Part shown: in pieces, positions 6,891 to 15,279 of the stretch
How the letters are laid out: the number at the start of each line of letters is the position of its first letter
Position numbering within the stretch: the stretch's first letter is position 1
Assembly: GCA_046957575.1 (NCBI GenBank)
Contig: JBKUOG010000002.1
Coordinates: 124,001 to 188,000, forward strand
DNA length: 64,000 nt
Source: UMGS1370 sp046957575
GTDB lineage: Bacteria; Bacillota; Clostridia; Lachnospirales; Lachnospiraceae
Reading direction: 5' to 3'
Made by a program: the position numbers and the translations under genes
Notes under the pieces: generated by a model
What the model was told of the DNA's origin: nothing
Seen by the model: the letters and a program-made list of their open reading frames with translations, nothing else
Database searches by the model: none

Positions 6891-9800
6891 AATCTCTATT
6901 TCTGTCCGACTTCCTTTTCCCCCGCTTTCTGCAGGTTTCACCAGAAGTTTTACAGGCATCTGGTTCTGGATTTTTTCTACATGAGTAATAAGGCCAATGG
7001 CCCGGCTGCTTAAACTTTGCAGATTTTCCAAAGCATCCATGACCACTTCCAGCAGATTATCATCTAAGGTTCCAAATCCCTCGTCCAGGAAAAACAATTC
7101 CAAAGATGTATGACTGCTTAACTGGATCTGGGAAGATAAGGCAAGGGCCAGGGAAAGGGAGGCCAGAAACACTTCTCCGCCAGATAAGGTGGAAGCAAAA
7201 CGGCGCACACCTCCGTTTTTAAAATCTATGATCTGAAAGTGCCCCTGTTCATCGCATTCCAGTTCATAGTTTCCGCAGGAAAGCTGATTGAGCAGTACAG
7301 AAGCTTCTCTGGAAACGTATTGCAGTTTTTCCCTGGCTGCATATTCTACAAACCGCTTTCCTTTTATCAGCTTTTCCAACTGGGCAACCAGGGCCTGTCT
7401 GTGTTCTTTTTTCTGGTAATCCTCTTCCAGTTTCTTTTTTTCTTTCAGACGAATCTCTCCCTGAATCAGGCTGTCCCAAAGCCTTATCCCTTCTGTCCGC
7501 TTTTCTTCCAGGCGCATCTCCATCTGTTTCTTTTCTTTCCCAAGTTCCTGCCACTCTGTCTCACTAAGAGTCCGCCCCTGAATCAGAGATTCCTTTTCTG
7601 CGATTTGACTGGAAATGCTTATGATCTCCTCCCGGTATCTGCGGATTTTTTCCTTAAGTTTTGTCTCTTCTTCCTCGCCAATTTCCCATTTTTCAATGGT
7701 TTCTCCCACTGATTCCCTACTTTTTTCCATCTGCCTGTTTAATCCTGGACAGGTCGAAAGCACCTGGCAAAGCTGGCTTTTGGCTTCCTCCCAGGCAGTT
7801 TGCACATCGTTTCGTCTGGTCTGGCTGACTGCCGCCTGTTCCCTGGCTTTTACAGCTTTCTGCCGTTTTTCTTCAAAGGTTTCTCCGGCTTTTCTGACAA
7901 AGTTTTGGAGCCTTTCGATCTCATCTATAGTTTCTTTTAGCTCCTCTCGCGAGCCGGTTCCCTCTCCGACCAAAGCAGCAATTTCCATCTGAAGGCTAAG
8001 AAGTGTTGTCTCTGTTTCTGCCTGACTGGTCTCCATCCTGGCTTTTTGCAGTTCCAGATCGGTTCTCTTGCGGGTGGCCATATCCCACTGTTCCTGAAGC
8101 GCCAAACCTGCCTTTTCCATTTCTCCAAGACGTTTTCTAAGGAGCTCAGACTGCCGGTCCATTTGAATAAATTCCTCCTGCTTTTTCTCAAATGACAGGC
8201 AGGTGGTCTCCTTTTTTTCCTTCTCCAGCCGGGACTTTCGTTTTGCAATTCGGCCTGAGATTTCTGCCAGCCGTTCCTCTGCACCCTCCAGTTTTGCCTT
8301 TTGTGCAGACAGTCTGAGATTCAGTTCAGACGTAACTTTCTGAAGTCTTTCCTGCTCCTTTTCCAGCACCTCTCTTTCATACGAACTGTTGGCTTTTTCC
8401 ATTTCTTCTTCAAAATCCGACTGAAAAAACTGGTTCAGATCGTGATGGACTGCCCCGCAGACCGGACAGGGATCCCCCTCTTTTAATGTATTCCGAAAGA
8501 CTCTGAGCATTCGCTCCCTGTCGTTTTCTTCCCATCTTAAAAGTTCTTTCGATATCTCTGTTTCTCTTCTGACCTGTTTTCTCCACTCCTTTTCCAGTTC
8601 TTCCGTCTCCCAAAGCAGCCTGTCTCTTACTGTTTTAATATCTCCCTGCTCTTTCTCTTCCTTTTGAAGTTCCCGTTCCAGCAAAACGCCATCCTGCACC
8701 TGCTTTCTCAAAATGGGAGAAATCTGATTCTGTTCCAGCAAACGTGCCTGATCCTGCTGCCTTTCTCTTACCTGGTTTTTTTGTTCTAAGATCCGTTTCT
8801 CTTCCTGTTTTAATTGTCTTAGTGTTTCTTCTAAAAGAGAAAGACTGCATATTCTCTTTTCCTGCTCTTCTTTCAGCCTCATCATTTCCTGATTTTTAGG
8901 CACTGCAAGTTCCAGATTTTTCTTTTTATCTAAGAGAGCCGGAAGCCTTTCTTCTCTGCTTTTTGCCTGTTTAAGAACTTGCTCTGCCTTCACTTTTTCT
9001 GTTTCTGCAAACTCTGCCGCCTGTTTTCCGGCTGCAAGAGTTTCCTCAGCATTAAAAAGTTCCTGCTCCTTCTGGTCGTACCGTTCCTTCACTGGTTTTA
9101 CAGTACGGATTTCTTCTGCCAGGACTGTCTGATTTTCCCAGCAGGCCGCCTCCTGTTCCTGAAGAAAAAGAAGATTCTGCCGCTTTTCATAGCCGACTTT
9201 TTCCTCTAAAAGTCTCTTAAGTTTCTGCTTTTCCTCAAAAGTTTGCTCCAACCGGCCGGCTGCTTCCAACAAATCTTTTTGTTCCAGTTCCCACTTTCTG
9301 TGCTCCTTTTTTCTCTGCTTTAGGATCTCTTCTGAAATCTCTTCATAGCCGGACAATCTTCCCTTCAGATTTTCCATAGCATGACTAAGAATCCTCTTTT
9401 CTTCCCCGATTCTTGCCGAAAGCTGCTCCCCATACTGTTCCAGATTGAACAGCCGTTCCAGCATCTCATTGCGCTCTTTCCCGGTAAGCATTAAAAACTC
9501 TGAAAATTTCCCCTGCGGAAGCACCACTGTCCTTAAAAAATCTTCCTTTTTTAGTCCAATCAGCCGTTCACAGGCTTCATTAACCAGCGCTGTGCCTTCT
9601 TCTAAAACCGTAATATCCCCGTCCTTTATCTCCTTAAGCACACTTTTTGACACTGGTTTTTTCCAGGAATCCTTGTTTTTTGTAAAGATTCTGTCCACCT
9701 GAAAAATCCTGACAGTCTGACCGGAAATCTGAAAGGTCAGGGAGACATTGGCCTGGCGCACTTCCTCGCTGGAGTTTACAAACCCATTGCTTTTCCGGGC

Positions 9801-9968
9801 TAAATCCCCGTATAAAGCCAAAGTAATTCCATCTAAAATTGTGGATTTTCCGCTGCCTGTGGGGCCGAAAATCCCAAAAATCCCTTTTGAAGACAACTGT
9901 TCAAAATCAATGGTCTGAGCCTGTATAAAACTATTCAGTCCTTTTATGGTAAGTTTTAGTGGTTTCAT
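6885..9968 (-). CDS. sbcC: Exonuclease SbcCD, ATPase subunit SbcC
   Basis: The 1027-aa SMC/Rad50-like ATPase works with SbcD to cleave DNA hairpins and trim DNA ends during replication and repair. Walker A F-G-P-T-G-S-G-K-S-T is at residue ~35. Long coiled coils follow on both sides of a central zinc hook, D-P-C-P-V-C-G-A near residue 500. The C-terminal half-ATPase has signature L-S-G-G-E-V-F and Walker B E-L-F-F-L-D-E-G-F-G-T-L-D. The frame extends to a TTG at 9983, but ATG 9968 overlaps the sbcD stop (ATGA) with GGAG just before it, so it is the likely start. Length is usual for the family. Confidence 0.95.
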   Translation of the reverse strand: MKPLKLTIKGLNSFIQAQTIDFEQLSSKGIFGIFGPTGSGKSTILDGITLALYGDLARKSNGFVNSSEEVRQANVSLTFQISGQTVRIFQVDRIFTKNKDSWKKPVSKSVLKEIKDGDITVLEEGTALVNEACERLIGLKKEDFLRTVVLPQGKFSEFLMLTGKERNEMLERLFNLEQYGEQLSARIGEEKRILSHAMENLKGRLSGYEEISEEILKQRKKEHRKWELEQKDLLEAAGRLEQTFEEKQKLKRLLEEKVGYEKRQNLLFLQEQEAACWENQTVLAEEIRTVKPVKERYDQKEQELFNAEETLAAGKQAAEFAETEKVKAEQVLKQAKSREERLPALLDKKKNLELAVPKNQEMMRLKEEQEKRICSLSLLEETLRQLKQEEKRILEQKNQVRERQQDQARLLEQNQISPILRKQVQDGVLLERELQKEEKEQGDIKTVRDRLLWETEELEKEWRKQVRRETEISKELLRWEENDRERMLRVFRNTLKEGDPCPVCGAVHHDLNQFFQSDFEEEMEKANSSYEREVLEKEQERLQKVTSELNLRLSAQKAKLEGAEERLAEISGRIAKRKSRLEKEKKETTCLSFEKKQEEFIQMDRQSELLRKRLGEMEKAGLALQEQWDMATRKRTDLELQKARMETSQAETETTLLSLQMEIAALVGEGTGSREELKETIDEIERLQNFVRKAGETFEEKRQKAVKAREQAAVSQTRRNDVQTAWEEAKSQLCQVLSTCPGLNRQMEKSRESVGETIEKWEIGEEEETKLKEKIRRYREEIISISSQIAEKESLIQGRTLSETEWQELGKEKKQMEMRLEEKRTEGIRLWDSLIQGEIRLKEKKKLEEDYQKKEHRQALVAQLEKLIKGKRFVEYAAREKLQYVSREASVLLNQLSCGNYELECDEQGHFQIIDFKNGGVRRFASTLSGGEVFLASLSLALALSSQIQLSSHTSLELFFLDEGFGTLDDNLLEVVMDALENLQSLSSRAIGLITHVEKIQNQMPVKLLVKPAESGGKGSRTEIEIV

Positions 9969-11209
9969 TCCTCTCCTTTCCAACTGTCTGACGATTCCTC
10001 TTTTCTGTCTTCAGACAGTTCTAAAAGAAGGTCAATCAACTCTTCGTCCGGCTTTGCTCCCCCATTTTCCCTGGAGTAATATTCCTCAAACAGTTCTTTT
10101 AAACTCTTGTTTTCTATGGTTTCTTTCTTTTTATCCAAGGCCTCCTCCCCCACTGCGATGGGGCGGATTTCCAGCAGATCTTCTTTCAGAGATTTCATGG
10201 CCCGAATCTCATCTTCCCGAATATATCCCCTGTCTGTTTCCACTTCCAAATAGACCCAGGATTCTTCCTGTCCATGATCTCTGCACATGGCCACCGCCTG
10301 TTCAATGCTTTCTGCATGCCAGATCTGGATAGGCTTATACACCGGCAGCAAAATGTCCTTTTTTGTGAAAGGCTCTCCTGGATGAACTTCAATGAGGCTG
10401 CACTGTCTTGACACTCCTGCCTCATTGCGGTGATAAGCCATAGGTGCTCCGCTGTAAAATGCCTTTCCATTTGTATGAGGCACCTGCTGAGGTTTATGAA
10501 CATGCCCCAAAGCAATGTACTGGGCCTTTTTAGGGAGACAGCTGCCGTCCGCCACATAAGAACCGCCCAGGCTAATTCCCCTCTCTGAACCGCTGACAGA
10601 CGCATCCATAGCAAACAAATGGGCCGCTGCCAGATTAATAGTATCGTCTCTGTACTTTTCCTCCAATAAAGAAAAAAAGCGGCCTATCCTCTCTCCATAG
10701 GATGCTGCCCGTTTTTCTTCTTCGTCCATTTCCTGATAAATTACATCGTTAAGCCGCTTTTCGCTGGGATAGGGAAGAAGCAAAATCACCGCCCGTTCTC
10801 CGTTTATCTCCACCTCCACATATCCCTCTCCGGAATCCACCACCTGGTGACAGCCATAGTTTCCTGTCACAATCACGCTTCTTGGAAGACCTGCCATTAA
10901 AATGCCATGCTCCATAGCCAAAGGACCTGCTGCCACCAGACGTTCCGGACTATCGTGATTTCCGGCAATAACAAGCGCCAGCCGTCTCCCTCCTTCTGTC
11001 ATCTCCTTTAACGTCTGGTAAAACAATTTTTCCGCTTCCGCAGACGGATTATAGCTGTCATACACATCTCCTGCGAGGATGATCAGATCCACCTGCTCTT
11101 CTTTTACAATCCGGACAAAATCAGAAAGAAACCGGCGTTGTTCTTCCAACCGGCTTCTCCCTTCTAATGATTTTCCCAGATGCCAGTCTGCTGTATGCAA
11201 AATACGCAT
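9965..11209 (-). CDS. sbcD: Exonuclease SbcCD, nuclease subunit SbcD
   Basis: The 414-aa Mre11-like metallophosphoesterase partners with SbcC. Motifs in order: M-R-I-L-H-T-A-D-W-H-L-G-K at the N-terminus, A-G-D-V-Y-D-S near residue 50, G-N-H-D-S near 87, and G-H-V-H-K-P near 237, all metal-binding. A capping domain and an acidic C-terminus follow. Start 11209 is chosen because GGAGGAATAAGG immediately precedes that ATG and it opens directly on the conserved motif; the frame runs further upstream into nth. It lies downstream of nth and is translationally coupled to sbcC. Confidence 0.94.
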   Translation of the reverse strand: MRILHTADWHLGKSLEGRSRLEEQRRFLSDFVRIVKEEQVDLIILAGDVYDSYNPSAEAEKLFYQTLKEMTEGGRRLALVIAGNHDSPERLVAAGPLAMEHGILMAGLPRSVIVTGNYGCHQVVDSGEGYVEVEINGERAVILLLPYPSEKRLNDVIYQEMDEEEKRAASYGERIGRFFSLLEEKYRDDTINLAAAHLFAMDASVSGSERGISLGGSYVADGSCLPKKAQYIALGHVHKPQQVPHTNGKAFYSGAPMAYHRNEAGVSRQCSLIEVHPGEPFTKKDILLPVYKPIQIWHAESIEQAVAMCRDHGQEESWVYLEVETDRGYIREDEIRAMKSLKEDLLEIRPIAVGEEALDKKKETIENKSLKELFEEYYSRENGGAKPDEELIDLLLELSEDRKEESSDSWKGEE

Positions 11210-11211
11210 CC

Positions 11212-11853
11212 TTATTCCTCCACTCCCTGTTTTTTGCAAATGTCATTTAAACAGCACTGTCCGCATCTGGGTTTGGTGCGGGCTGTACAGATATCTCTGC
11301 CCAGAAATACCAGGCGATGGCAAAAATCGCTTCCTTCTTCTGGCGGAACTATTTTCCACAGCGCCATCTCTACCTTTTTGGGTTCTTTGATCCCATCTAC
11401 CAGCCCCATCCGATTAACCAGGCGGATACAGTGGGTATCCGTCACAATCGCCGGTTTGCCAAACACATCCCCCATAATCAGGTTGGCGCTTTTTCTTCCC
11501 ACACCGGGAAGTTTTAACAGCTCCTCAAAAGTTTCCGGAATCTTTCCTCCATACTGTTCCTCCAAGATTTTCATGCAGGCGCTGATATCTCTTGCCTTGC
11601 TCTTTCCAAGACCACAGGGGCGGACAATTGCCTCGATCTCGTCTACATCCGCCTGGGCCAGAGCTTTTACATCCGGAAATCTGGCATATAACTCCTCCAC
11701 TACCACATTGACCCTGGCATCTGTGCACTGGGCCGCCAGGCGGACGCTGACCAGCAGTTTCCAGGCTTCGTTGTAATCTAAGGTACAGTCTGCGTCCGGA
11801 TAAGTTTCTTTTAACCGCCTGATGATTTCCAGGCATAATGCTTCTTTTGTCAC
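11212..11853 (-). CDS. nth: Endonuclease III (DNA glycosylase/AP lyase)
   Basis: 213 aa. Base-excision repair enzyme removing oxidised pyrimidines. The helix-hairpin-helix L-P-G-V-G-R-K-S-A-N (residue ~112, catalytic Lys inside) and the downstream catalytic Asp in V-D-T-H-C are present. A C-terminal 4Fe-4S cluster motif is formed by four of the cysteines in the segment C-T-A-R-T-K-P-R-C-G-Q-C-C-L-N-D-I-C. The first cluster spacing appears to be seven residues rather than the six of E. coli Nth. Its start overlaps the GNAT stop by 4 nt and its stop lies 2 nt before the sbcD ATG, which makes a repair-gene operon. Confidence 0.93.
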   Translation of the reverse strand: MTKEALCLEIIRRLKETYPDADCTLDYNEAWKLLVSVRLAAQCTDARVNVVVEELYARFPDVKALAQADVDEIEAIVRPCGLGKSKARDISACMKILEEQYGGKIPETFEELLKLPGVGRKSANLIMGDVFGKPAIVTDTHCIRLVNRMGLVDGIKEPKKVEMALWKIVPPEEGSDFCHRLVFLGRDICTARTKPRCGQCCLNDICKKQGVEE

Positions 11854-12650
11854 CTAATTTCTCCTTTGTCTTTACCAGCCATTTCCTGTAAGATATAAGC
11901 CGTATACTCTTTGTCTATCCGATATCCCAGCTTTTCTGCCAGCGCTTTCGATTCCACATTATGGGCGTCCCAACTGGGATAGATTCCCCTTTTTTCACAT
12001 TCCAGAATCAATGCTGCGGCACACAAAAAGGCCAGTCCTTTTCTCCGAAAGTCCGGATGCGTATCTATCTGAATCTCAATGGCCTTTCTGCCTGCGCAGT
12101 AAGACGATGCACCAGCCACTGGGGTATGGCCGTTTACAATTGCAAACCCCAGTCCTTTTTGTGCAAACTCCTCATAAGAGGGAAACAGCCAAACCCAATC
12201 TTCTGCCCAAGGATGGGTTTTGGCGTATTGGTAAATTTCTTCATCAATTTGCCTGACTTCAAACCCTTCCTGCAGGCTGGCTGCAGTTTTTACCACAGTT
12301 TTTTCTAAATCGTCCAGGTTCCAGATATGGGGTTCTTTCAAAAATGCATACCGCATAATCCGTTTGACCTGATTGCCGTAAACAGTTTCTATGAGCGCTG
12401 CCCATTCTTCGTTTGATGGAACCAAAATGTTTATATCCGGGCAGACAGTTTTCAGTTCTTCAAAAAACGTTTGATCTGTTTTTCCTTCCAGAAAGCAGAA
12501 GTCGCCCAGACAGGCCGCTGCCGTCTCCGGCTTTTGTGCCTCGTCTGCATAGATAGTTCCCATGGATTTTTCCAGACAGATCTGCACCATGGTATTGGTT
12601 GTTTTTCCAAACAGCAAAGCAGCTTTTTGGGGATCTTCTAATCGAAACAT
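11850..12650 (-). CDS. GNAT acetyltransferase (GNAT_acetyltran family)
   Basis: The 266-aa protein has an N-terminal domain of about 120 residues and a C-terminal GNAT fold. In the GNAT part I see G-F-A-I-V-N-G (strand 4), then I-E-I-Q-I-D-T-H-P-D-F-R-R-K-G-L-A, the acetyl-CoA-binding R-x-x-G-x-A loop. Two-domain proteins of this sort match the PF12746-type family common in Firmicutes. The substrate is unknown. It overlaps nth (ATGA) and the MATE gene upstream (13 nt), so it is translated with both. Confidence 0.85.
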   Translation of the reverse strand: MFRLEDPQKAALLFGKTTNTMVQICLEKSMGTIYADEAQKPETAAACLGDFCFLEGKTDQTFFEELKTVCPDINILVPSNEEWAALIETVYGNQVKRIMRYAFLKEPHIWNLDDLEKTVVKTAASLQEGFEVRQIDEEIYQYAKTHPWAEDWVWLFPSYEEFAQKGLGFAIVNGHTPVAGASSYCAGRKAIEIQIDTHPDFRRKGLAFLCAAALILECEKRGIYPSWDAHNVESKALAEKLGYRIDKEYTAYILQEMAGKDKGEIR

Positions 12651-14029
12651 GCTTCCTCTTTTCTGGATTTCTTTTGTCCATTTAAGCGTTTAAACAGTTT
12701 TATCAATACCACTGCTGCTGCTGCCGCAAGCACAATTTCCGCCACTGTCTGCGCATAGGCCAGACCATACAGGGGGAACAGATAATTTAACAAATAAAGA
12801 GCCGGGATCTCCAGAATGATTTTTCTCATGATTGCAAAAATCAGAGCTTCTTTTCCCATACCAGTGGCCTGGAACACACCTACCGCCACAAAATCCATGC
12901 ACATAAACGGAAGTCCCAGACAGAATCCCCGAAGAAATTTGGTACCGTATGCTACAATGTTTTCATTATCCATAAACATCCGGGTAATGGTCCCTGCCCC
13001 GATAAAATAAAGGAGTGTGGCAGCAGTGAGAAATCCCAGAGCTGCTTTCAGGGAAAATACCAGACTCTTTTTCATTCTCTTATAATTGCCGCTGGCATAG
13101 GTATAGCTGATAAGGGGCATGATTCCCTGAGAGATTCCCAAAGCAATGTACATGGGAACCATGTTTACCTTTTGGGTAATTCCCATGGCCGCTACTGCAT
13201 CGGCCCCGTATAAAGCAGTAAAATTGTTTAAAATCGTCATTCCGGTTACATTTAAAAGGTTCTGTATGGAAGACGGGATTCCCACTCCGCACACGCCAAA
13301 TACAATAGATTTTTTCATACTGAGCATCTTTGGATTGACGCAGACATAGGTACGTTTTCTTTTTATAAGCAGCAATACAAAGAAGTACAGGCAGGCCACA
13401 CAGTTGGATAAAAATGTGGCGCATCCTGCTCCTGCTGCTCCCATATTCAGTCCCCATGGCAGGATAAAAATCGGATCCAGAATAATATTTAACAGACAGC
13501 CGCTCATGGTTCCAATACTGGCATGAAGGGCTTCCCCTTCCGAGCGGACCATATACGCCATAACTACATTGATCATAGCAGGCACTGCACCAAAGCTGAC
13601 TGTCCACATCAGGTATCCGGCTGTCGCTTCTTCTGTCAGATTTGTCGCACCCAAAACAGCCATTGCCGGCTGCTTTAATATCGTATACCCCAGAGAAAAC
13701 AAGATTCCGCAAAACAGGGTGCAGTAAAATCCAAATGCCGCGCTTTTGCGAACCATATTATAGTCTTTTCGCCCCAGAGAACGGCTCATCATGCTGGAAC
13801 TGCCCACGCCAAATAGATTGGTTACTGCGTTAAAAGCCAAAAGCACCGGAGCAGCCAGAGTCACCGCTGCATTCTGCACCGGATCGTTTAACATCCCTAC
13901 AAAATATGTGTCTGCCAGGTTATAAAGCACCATGACAAGAGAACTTAAAATCGTAGGAATACATAGCTGCATTATCGCTTTGGGGATTGGCGTCTGTTCA
14001 AAAAGTTCTGTCTTTTGTGTATCTTCCAT
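12638..14029 (-). CDS. MATE family efflux transporter
   Basis: The 463-aa membrane protein has about twelve hydrophobic segments. It starts with the typical E-Q-T-P-I-P-K-A-I-M-Q-L-C-I-P-T followed by Y-N-L-A-D-T-Y-F-V-G, the signature of NorM/DinF-type multidrug and toxin extruders driven by Na+ or H+. The C-terminus is basic (KKSRKEE). It is the first gene of the overlapping MATE-GNAT-nth-sbcD-sbcC run. A strong hairpin separates it from uxuA. The substrate cannot be deduced. Confidence 0.88.
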   Translation of the reverse strand: MEDTQKTELFEQTPIPKAIMQLCIPTILSSLVMVLYNLADTYFVGMLNDPVQNAAVTLAAPVLLAFNAVTNLFGVGSSSMMSRSLGRKDYNMVRKSAAFGFYCTLFCGILFSLGYTILKQPAMAVLGATNLTEEATAGYLMWTVSFGAVPAMINVVMAYMVRSEGEALHASIGTMSGCLLNIILDPIFILPWGLNMGAAGAGCATFLSNCVACLYFFVLLLIKRKRTYVCVNPKMLSMKKSIVFGVCGVGIPSSIQNLLNVTGMTILNNFTALYGADAVAAMGITQKVNMVPMYIALGISQGIMPLISYTYASGNYKRMKKSLVFSLKAALGFLTAATLLYFIGAGTITRMFMDNENIVAYGTKFLRGFCLGLPFMCMDFVAVGVFQATGMGKEALIFAIMRKIILEIPALYLLNYLFPLYGLAYAQTVAEIVLAAAAAVVLIKLFKRLNGQKKSRKEEACFD

Positions 14030-14073
14030 TGGTAAAACACAATCCTTTCTTTTGTGTCATTCCTGACAATATG

Positions 14074-14103
14074 AATGCCGGGGCAACATTTGGCCCCGGC
14101 ATT
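14074..14103 (-). terminator. Strong GC hairpin after uxuA
   Basis: Perfect inverted repeat AATGCCGGGGC (14074-14084) and GCCCCGGCATT (14093-14103), 15 nt past the uxuA stop. Neither side has a clear T-run, so it may be a factor-independent terminator of poor type or an RNA-stabilising stem. Confidence 0.6.
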
Positions 14104-14117
14104 GATTCTATAAAAAC

Positions 14118-15203
14118 TTACTGCAAACCATCCAGCTTGTCCAGCATATCCCATACGCCAAGCATATACATAATCCCCAGCGCCCGGTCATAAAGGCCAT
14201 ATCCGGGGCGTACATTGCCCGGGCCTTCATCCCAGAGATGACGGCCATGATCCGGACGGATATATCCTTCATATCCACAGTCATGGTATGCCTTTAAAAT
14301 ATCCAGAATACCTGTATCGCCGTCGCAGTCGCGGTGGCTCGCTTCTGAAAAATCTCCGTTCTCAAAATGCTTTACATTGCGGATATGAGCAAACGCAATA
14401 CGATCGCAGTGTCTGCGGATAATCGATGCAACGTTATTGTTGGGATCTGCATTTAAGCTGCCGGAACATAAGGTCAGACAGTTGTGCGGATCGTCTACCA
14501 TGGATAAAAACCTGTCAATGTTTTCAGAACAGGTCAGCAGACGGGGAAGTCCAAAAATATCCCATGGCGGATCATCCATGTGAATTGCCATCCGAATATC
14601 GGTTTCATGGCATACTGGCATTAATGCCTCCAGGAAATATTTTAAGTTTTCCCATAATTTTTCTTTGGTAACCGGCTTGTAAGCTGCAAACAGTTCATCC
14701 AGTTTTGCCATACGCTCCGGCTCCCATCCTGGGAAAGTAAGACCATTAAGATTGTTGAGAATATAGTCTGCCATCTCCTTAGGATCATCATGAATACGAC
14801 TTGCCTCATAGTACAGAGCCGTTGAGCCGTCTCCTACCGGATGGAATAAATCGGTACGAGTCCAGTCAAAAACAGGCATAAAGTTATAGCAAATTACCTT
14901 TACTCCAAATTTAGACAGATTACGGATTGTCTGAATATAGTTTTCAATGTACTGATCGCGTGTAGGCAGACCGATTTTGATGTCGTCATGGACATTCACA
15001 GACTCTACGACATCCATATTGAACCCATACGGCTCCAACTGTTTCTGCACCTTAGCAATCTCATCTACTTCCCACACTTCGCCAGGCATCTTGTCATGCA
15101 GTGCCCAGACAATGCTGGTAACTCCAGGGATTTGCTTGATGTCGGAAAGGCGTATTTTATCATTGCCTTCTCCATACCACCTAAAACCCATTTGCATTGG
15201 CAT
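14118..15203 (-). CDS. uxuA: Mannonate dehydratase
   Basis: The 361-aa enzyme converts D-mannonate to 2-keto-3-deoxy-D-gluconate in hexuronate (glucuronate/fructuronate) breakdown. Recognisable parts are M-Q-M-G-F-R-W-Y-G, G-V-T-S-I-V-W-A-L-H, I-R-M-A-I-H-M-D-D-P-P-W (metal-binding region), S-G-S-L, F-A-H-I-R-N-V and I-R-P-D-H-G-R-H near the C-terminus. It stands alone with its own promoter and a downstream hairpin. The other uxu/kdg genes are not in this window. AGGAGG lies 9 nt before the ATG. Confidence 0.95.
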   Translation of the reverse strand: MPMQMGFRWYGEGNDKIRLSDIKQIPGVTSIVWALHDKMPGEVWEVDEIAKVQKQLEPYGFNMDVVESVNVHDDIKIGLPTRDQYIENYIQTIRNLSKFGVKVICYNFMPVFDWTRTDLFHPVGDGSTALYYEASRIHDDPKEMADYILNNLNGLTFPGWEPERMAKLDELFAAYKPVTKEKLWENLKYFLEALMPVCHETDIRMAIHMDDPPWDIFGLPRLLTCSENIDRFLSMVDDPHNCLTLCSGSLNADPNNNVASIIRRHCDRIAFAHIRNVKHFENGDFSEASHRDCDGDTGILDILKAYHDCGYEGYIRPDHGRHLWDEGPGNVRPGYGLYDRALGIMYMLGVWDMLDKLDGLQ

Positions 15204-15237
15204 AAAAATTCCTCCTTTTTATAAAATAGCTATCAGT

Positions 15238-15267
15238 ATTATAACACAAAAACCGAAATTCCAACAA
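15238..15267 (-). promoter_or_regulatory. Promoter of uxuA
   Basis: Minus strand: TTGTTG (15262-15267), 18 nt, TATAAT (15238-15243), about 35 bp before the uxuA start. No clear operator was found by eye. Confidence 0.65.
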
Positions 15268-15279
15268 CTAAATTTGTAT